Source: Straminergon stramineum (taxonomy: Eukaryota; Streptophyta; Bryopsida; Hypnales; Calliergonaceae). Taken from it: a stretch of DNA of 64,000 nt. The position numbers were made by a program, and so were the translations under genes. Positions 59,411 to 64,000 of the stretch are shown here, one piece after another. The notes beneath the pieces were generated by a model. It was not told the DNA's origin. It saw nothing but the letters and a program-made list of their open reading frames with translations, and made no database searches. The DNA lies in contig OY987268.1 of NCBI GenBank assembly GCA_963920665.1, forward strand, positions 374,501 to 438,500. The letters run 5' to 3'. The number at the start of each line of letters is the position of its first letter. Positions within the stretch are counted from its first letter, which is position 1.

Positions 59411-59540
59411 TACTCCCTCCATCCCAAAATGACCTTCCTGTTGGACAAAATGTTCCACATTATGGATGAAAATAACATTTTGTAAACCGTTTTTGAGTTG
59501 TAAGTATTTCATAACCCCTAAATCCCTTCTCATTCAATCA
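59411..59540. mobile_element. Fragment of the mariner/Stowaway-like element
   Basis: TA then CTCCCTCCATCCCAAAATGA, then CTTCCTGTTGGACAAAAT and an AAAATAACATTTT block, match the minus-strand right half of the element at 37,969-38,535. The opposite terminus is missing, so it is a truncated copy. Confidence 0.7.
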
Positions 59541-60776
59541 TGGCCAGAAAGCCATTCTTGATTCTTTACAGGGTGACCTTTCTAGCTTTACGTACGACCA
59601 GTTTGATGACATTGATGGACATCAACTATTCAATTCGTACATCCCAAAAATGAAGAGATAAAGATCAAAGCAAAACTGCGCAATCATCCGAAAAATTTGC
59701 AATCATCAGGCGTTCCAGGGTCAAATACCAACAAGCTCCAACTTTTGTAATTGTCGTATTGCAGCTCTCAGTGTTTCCACATCCACAATGATGTACATGG
59801 CCCGCATTGGCCCTTGCCAATCCTTTCACCCCCCTCGCCCAGCCCAGCCCGATGAGACTGCACTCGCTAAGGATCGGATCGGATCGATCGGTGCATTGGG
59901 CTGGACTAAAAGTGCTGGCCGCTTTTCTCATATGGTCGACACACACAATGCATGTGATTGTGTGAGCTGGTGTCGGCCGAAGCTAATTTAAACTAGGCGC
60001 AGGTGAGCAGATCTCTATATGCAGATAGACGTCAAGTGGAGGGACTGGAGACTGAGCTGCTTTTATCATGGAGTAGTTAGATAGATCGAAGAATTAATGC
60101 CACTTCTGACTCGATCGGGATCCACACATTTCAATGGCCAACAACGGTCCGTGATGATCCAGTTTGCAAAGCAAATCTTAATCAATCAATCAATCAATCA
60201 GACGCCACAGACCATCATGTGCCCTGCCTGCTGCATCAAGCAGAATGTAGATCACTACAATTATTCAATAGTTCGTTCGCAGTCTTCTTCAGAAACAGCT
60301 ACCTTAGATGTTGTTTGGTTCACTGGGCTTCCGACGCGATCGATGCATGGATGGGAGCGACAGGGCCGAGGGCATGCTGGCTCCGTCGGCCTCCACCATG
60401 CCTAGCCCGAACTATCAGCACGGCAAGTCCCCCTTGTAATTGGAATATTGGACGAGTACGTACAGGTCATCTTCTATTCTTGCCGTGAACACTGTACAAG
60501 TAATTAAGGGGGGGTGGGGGGTCGTCACTCTACAACACATAGGAAGCAGAAAATGATCACTTCAGTTATTCTAAAGGTTGAAGCAAGCTAGCTAGCTTCC
60601 TACGCCGGCTTCCTACGCATGCTACGGAAGATCATGTCCAGTGCTGGCCGTAGGAAACCTAGCTTGCCGATCGAATGGACGGACTGACTGAGGTGGTTAA
60701 TTGGTTTGTGGTAATTAGCTGCGATGGCGATATAAAGAGACTCACGGAGGTAGGACTAGTCATCGATCCTTCACCC
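59541..60776. other. 3' flank of the methyltransferase-like gene
   Basis: GC rises sharply after 59,580, with palindromic GATC/ATCG and TAGC words (59,870-59,890; 60,575-60,595) like those in the FPP flanks. No ORF with a recognisable motif. No clear minus-strand AATAAA seen near the stop codon. Confidence 0.45.
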
Positions 60777-61832
60777 TTAGAGGCTCCGATAAATCCAGTG
60801 CTGCCCATCGGGCTCCACGCGCAGCTTATTCAACTTCGCAAACAGGTCCACAGCTCGACGCACGCCGCGGCGGTCCGCGGCGGTGAAATAGTCGTGGCCG
60901 AACATGACCCCGCCCGGCCGCAGCAACCGAAAGGCGATGTTGATGTCCGCCCACGCGGAATGGAAGTCGTGGGACGCATCCACTTCGATCAAGTCGGCGT
61001 AGATGCCCCACTTGCAGAAACTTGACAGCGAGGCCACTGTCCCAAACGGCAGGGGCAGGATCCTTTCCGACAAGTTGCGGTGGATGACGTTTTGGAGAAA
61101 CTGGTTGAGGAGCATGGCGTTCCCGTTCTGCTCTCGAAGGTCCGCGAAGGGCCCACTGCGGAACCCCGGCCACCCGCGGAAGTCGTCGAAGCAGAAAATC
61201 TCGGTCGGCAACCCTAATTCCTGGGCGATGGCGCCCATGTGCGTGGCGGACGCGCCCAGAAAGCTCCCGAGCTCGATCACTACGCGCGGCCTCACCTCTT
61301 CCATGAGGCGCCGAAACACCGTCTTCTCGGATCCCCACCCGGAGACGCGCTCGGACTGAAGCAGAGACGCCACGCCCGGAGGAGGGAAATGCTGGAACGG
61401 CGACACGCCGTCGAAAAGCTCGTTGATGAGGAAGTGTCGCGCATCATCGGGAGTCACGCCCTGCTTCTTGCACCCGGTGTGAAAGGTGATCAAGTCGGTT
61501 GGGAGCATCATGTGTCCGCGCAAGGGTAGTGGTTGCTGCTGCTTCCTGCCGTCATCGGTGCGCTCCTTGAGGGGCTGGTGCACCGGGGGAGCTTCTGGGA
61601 GGGCTTGATCGATGGAGCTCCGAAGCTGGAGTTGGGCATCAGGGGGAGCCATTTGTTGCGGCGGTTGGAGATACATCCCATCTGATTTCATTGACCGCAG
61701 AAGGGGAATGACCGGAGAGGTGAGAACCCCGAGCAGATACGCCAGGACGGCCACCACGAAAAGTGGCCTGCAAGGCCCCCCCATCCCTCGCAGCTTCGAT
61801 TTCCAAGACATGAAGGCCTTCAATGGTCTCAT
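60777..61832 (-). CDS. Membrane-anchored class I SAM-methyltransferase-like protein, intronless
   Basis: 351 residues. The N-terminus is basic (MRPLKAFMSWKSKLR), then a single hydrophobic segment at about 23-43 (LFVVAVLAYLLGVLTSPVIP), as in type II endomembrane proteins. A Pro/Gln-rich stem follows to about 115. The catalytic-like domain at about 165-345 has SAM-binding motif I (VIELGSFLGAS, 185-195), FCFDDF (213-218), an acidic VDASHDF (D285, H288) and the LLRPGGVMFGHDY block (about 303-315) typical of Methyltransf_24-type proteins. The likely role is SAM-dependent methyl transfer in the Golgi or ER lumen, substrate unknown; this is inference from fold and topology. Start: the first in-frame ATG (61830-61832); the frame is open a few codons upstream without another ATG. 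The frame is GC-rich, unlike the surrounding AT-rich DNA, which argues for a real gene. Confidence 0.82.
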   Translation of the reverse strand: MRPLKAFMSWKSKLRGMGGPCRPLFVVAVLAYLLGVLTSPVIPLLRSMKSDGMYLQPPQQMAPPDAQLQLRSSIDQALPEAPPVHQPLKERTDDGRKQQQPLPLRGHMMLPTDLITFHTGCKKQGVTPDDARHFLINELFDGVSPFQHFPPPGVASLLQSERVSGWGSEKTVFRRLMEEVRPRVVIELGSFLGASATHMGAIAQELGLPTEIFCFDDFRGWPGFRSGPFADLREQNGNAMLLNQFLQNVIHRNLSERILPLPFGTVASLSSFCKWGIYADLIEVDASHDFHSAWADINIAFRLLRPGGVMFGHDYFTAADRRGVRRAVDLFAKLNKLRVEPDGQHWIYRSL

Positions 61833-62636
61833 GCTCCGCACCGTTCTCACCTCCAATTACGCAGATTTCGATGGTGGCTCGAACACCAATCCTCCAATTT
61901 GGACTACAGCAAAATTGGAGCACCCTTCGTTGAGTCTCCTGACCTGAAGCCATGGCCAGCACGAACACGGGAAATCAGACATACTCTGCATCACCACACC
62001 CACATCGCAATTGCGAAGCACTTGGTTGGATTCCTTTTATCAAGGCACGACAGGTCTAGTGCGGATACTCACGACATTAAGGACTGTAATACGCCATCGC
62101 CCACGGAATGGTCCGGACGTGCATATATCGCTTGAGTTCATTTTTAAACGTCGGTGCTGGTTCGAGTCTACGACATCTACAGCATATTTGCTGCCCGAGG
62201 ACACTAATGAAGACCTCGAGAAATCGTATCGCACCTACAAGTACTGAAAGCAGGTGAAAATAAACGGAGCAAGGCAGGTCATTTCTGAAGCAATGAGGAA
62301 GAACCTCAGCTGGAATTCATACCCAATGATAATTTAGTTACTTCAAAATCAACATCACCCCGACCCAGCGACCCAACGATGACTTGCACTTGAAGAGCTT
62401 TACGCTTACATCAACAGGTGAATCCGTCGTCCAAGCCAGCCTGAACGTGACCTCCTCTCCACATCCACCGCCACCACAATTTCCTTCCCCGTGTCAGCAA
62501 CGATCTCCGTCCAGCCAGCAGCCGCGTCCTTGAAACGAGAATTATTGTCGGTGGAAGCCGAATCGCTGCGACTATTTCAATCCTCACACCAACACCAGGC
62601 CTCTGCCCAAACTCGTCGAAAAGTCATGCACAGGGG

Positions 62637-62694
<58 letters not shown>

Positions 62695-63350
62695 TCGTCC
62701 TCGGGATGTCTGAGTTCCCACCCCCACCCAGACTTCGGTCCTTTCTCCTCAGGACACGGGAAGTCTGGATGAGCACAGAGGAAAGCGAGCACAGGTAACT
62801 TACAGTAGGTGAACACAGCTGGGCAAAGTGAAGCTACGAGGCATGAGTGCCAGGGTCGGGGAGTGCGGGTCAAAGAATCATAGGCCTCATGGCGGGACGT
62901 TAGCCTCGTTGATTACGAAATTTGGAAAGAAGTTTGCAGCGACAATTGGAGGGCTGCGCAGGATTCAGGAAGAGGCGGCTGTTCTCCGGACGCGACGATG
63001 AGGACAGTGGGACATGGGTTAAGCTTATGAGAGTAAGTTATGTTAAAGCTTAGCTTATTATTATGACCAAGTCCGTTCAGTCGTGGGCCGGGGTGTCGTG
63101 CGCACAGCATCCTACTACGAATCCTCACTACTCGCCAGCTCCGTCATGTCGGCCACCGCACCTGATCCGCCCTACGCTTTGCCCCATGGCCGATGTACTC
63201 CGTACAGTACTGAACTAACTTATTAAGCGTCCTTGGGTTCCATCATGTCAATGCCAAGTTTCAACGCACCTGCGACACTTTTTCAGGGGACTGTTTAATA
63301 CTTCGAAGAAGGGTAGTGGGTTACTAACTTAAGTTATACTGAAGCCATCC
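61833..63350 (-). promoter_or_regulatory. Upstream region of the methyltransferase-like gene
   Basis: Mixed-GC DNA with a long CT tract (in gene sense) at 62,640-62,691 and TAACTTA/AAGCTTAGCTTA words at 63,020-63,060 and 63,320-63,340. CT tracts are common in plant 5' leaders. The transcription start is not located. An overlapping minus-strand frame (61639-61968) starts MASGQETQ-like but is out of frame with the gene and reads through its N-terminal coding region. Confidence 0.4.
62640..62691. repeat. (GA)n microsatellite, about 26 units
   Basis: Perfect AG dinucleotide run, CT in the sense of the neighbouring gene, about 0.8 kb before its ATG. It is the longest dinucleotide repeat in the window. 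Confidence 0.98.
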
Positions 63351-64000
63351 CATAACAGTCCCATTCTGCCCGATGTGTGCCATTCAGGCAATCAGAAAGG
63401 ACACGCAGGTCTATTTGCGGGTTCTCGATTGGAACGGACATGGCCTGGGATACCGTAGGAAGTTCCCTTGGTCAACAGGAGACGACAGCACTCTTTATCC
63501 AACAAATTCAACATTTGAAAGAGACACAAGAGGGTTCCATACTTCAGACAGAGTAATTTGGAATTGTTGGCTTTGATCCAATTGTTTTTAGTTTGGATCA
63601 GTAAGTGTTCCCGTGCCCTCAGTCACTGCAATGGTGACTCTGTGGATGGAGCAAGCCAAATTGATCAGAATCCCCTGGTAGGAGCGATACATCGCCATGA
63701 ATAAAACGTTGGCTCTCACCCAAGGGGAGGAGGCTCTACATCCACTAAAGGTATTGTGAGGAACTTTGAGTAGGACCTTACTCAAGAACAAAGTCACTTT
63801 AAAGAATGAAAAAAATGAAAAATACATGAAAAGAGTTTGTGCTACAAAGGTAAAGCCTCTCGTAGAGTAGCTGCTTGTTGAGTGTATATTCTTTTGTGAA
63901 AGACCAAGGGCCAAGGGTAGTGTGTTGGAAAGCTTGGAAAATGTACAATACAACCATCATCTACCTCAATCATTTTGTAGTGGGAGTCCATCTCCTATTG
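63351..64000. other. Right edge, no supported gene
   Basis: Two frames (63373-63576 plus strand, 67 codons; 63588-63953 minus strand, 121 codons) are open but carry no recognisable motif. Either could be the end of a gene or repeat extending beyond the window. Confidence 0.35.

Noticed and set aside
60826..61338. 170-codon minus-strand frame with high Arg/Ala content
   Set aside because: It is the shifted frame of the methyltransferase-like gene; GC-rich coding DNA leaves alternate frames open.
63588..63953. 121-codon minus-strand ORF at the right edge
   Set aside because: AT-rich, Phe/Ser-rich text without motif; cannot be judged at the window edge.

Overview
This is a window of land-plant nuclear DNA. 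The evidence is spliced GT-AG genes, a plant-specific filament-like plant protein (FPP) gene, a plant-type Ty1/copia retrotransposon, Stowaway-like elements starting CTCCCTCC, and very AT-rich intergenic DNA. Two convincing genes in 64 kb point to a large, repeat-rich genome. The 11-coding-exon FPP gene and the GC-rich exons inside AT-rich DNA would suit a non-seed plant (bryophyte, lycophyte or fern), but I cannot name the species from sequence alone.

Layout. 0.4-2.3 kb: a decayed minus-strand ORF of a repeat-type protein. 2.3-13 kb: AT-rich DNA in which inverted copies of a terminal motif, TTAA followed by CCCCTAAAG, pair up as nested elements; a fifth pair lies at 15.3-15.9 kb. 13-20.6 kb: GC-richer upstream region of the FPP gene, with microsatellites and many TAACTTA/CTTAAG words. 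20.7-28.4 kb: the FPP gene, plus strand, reconstructed here as 11 coding exons and 1,213 residues. 28.4-31.6 kb: its 3' flank, grading into AT-rich DNA. 31.6-32.8 kb: a DNA-transposon-like element whose relative lies inverted at 39.7-40.6 kb. 32.8-34.1 kb: a GC-richer exon-like patch and a 20-bp tandem array. 38.0-38.5 kb: a TA-flanked mariner/Stowaway-like element. 39.5-52.3 kb and 53.4-58.9 kb: two diverged copies of a large, apparently non-coding retroelement-like repeat. The first copy was split by the inverted DNA element and later by a fresh Ty1/copia insertion (41,340-46,864). 60.8-61.8 kb: a minus-strand, intronless gene for a membrane-anchored methyltransferase-like protein.

The two host genes show no evident functional link: one encodes a long coiled-coil protein of the FPP family, the other a probable type II membrane protein with a class I SAM-methyltransferase fold. 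The most notable features are the copia element and the nested TTAA elements. The copia element has two identical 245-bp LTRs, a 5-bp target duplication, one uninterrupted 1,368-codon gag-pol frame that runs into its own 3' LTR, and a primer-binding site matching the anticodon arm of initiator tRNA-Met rather than its 3' end. All repeat homologies were judged by eye; no alignment or database search was run.
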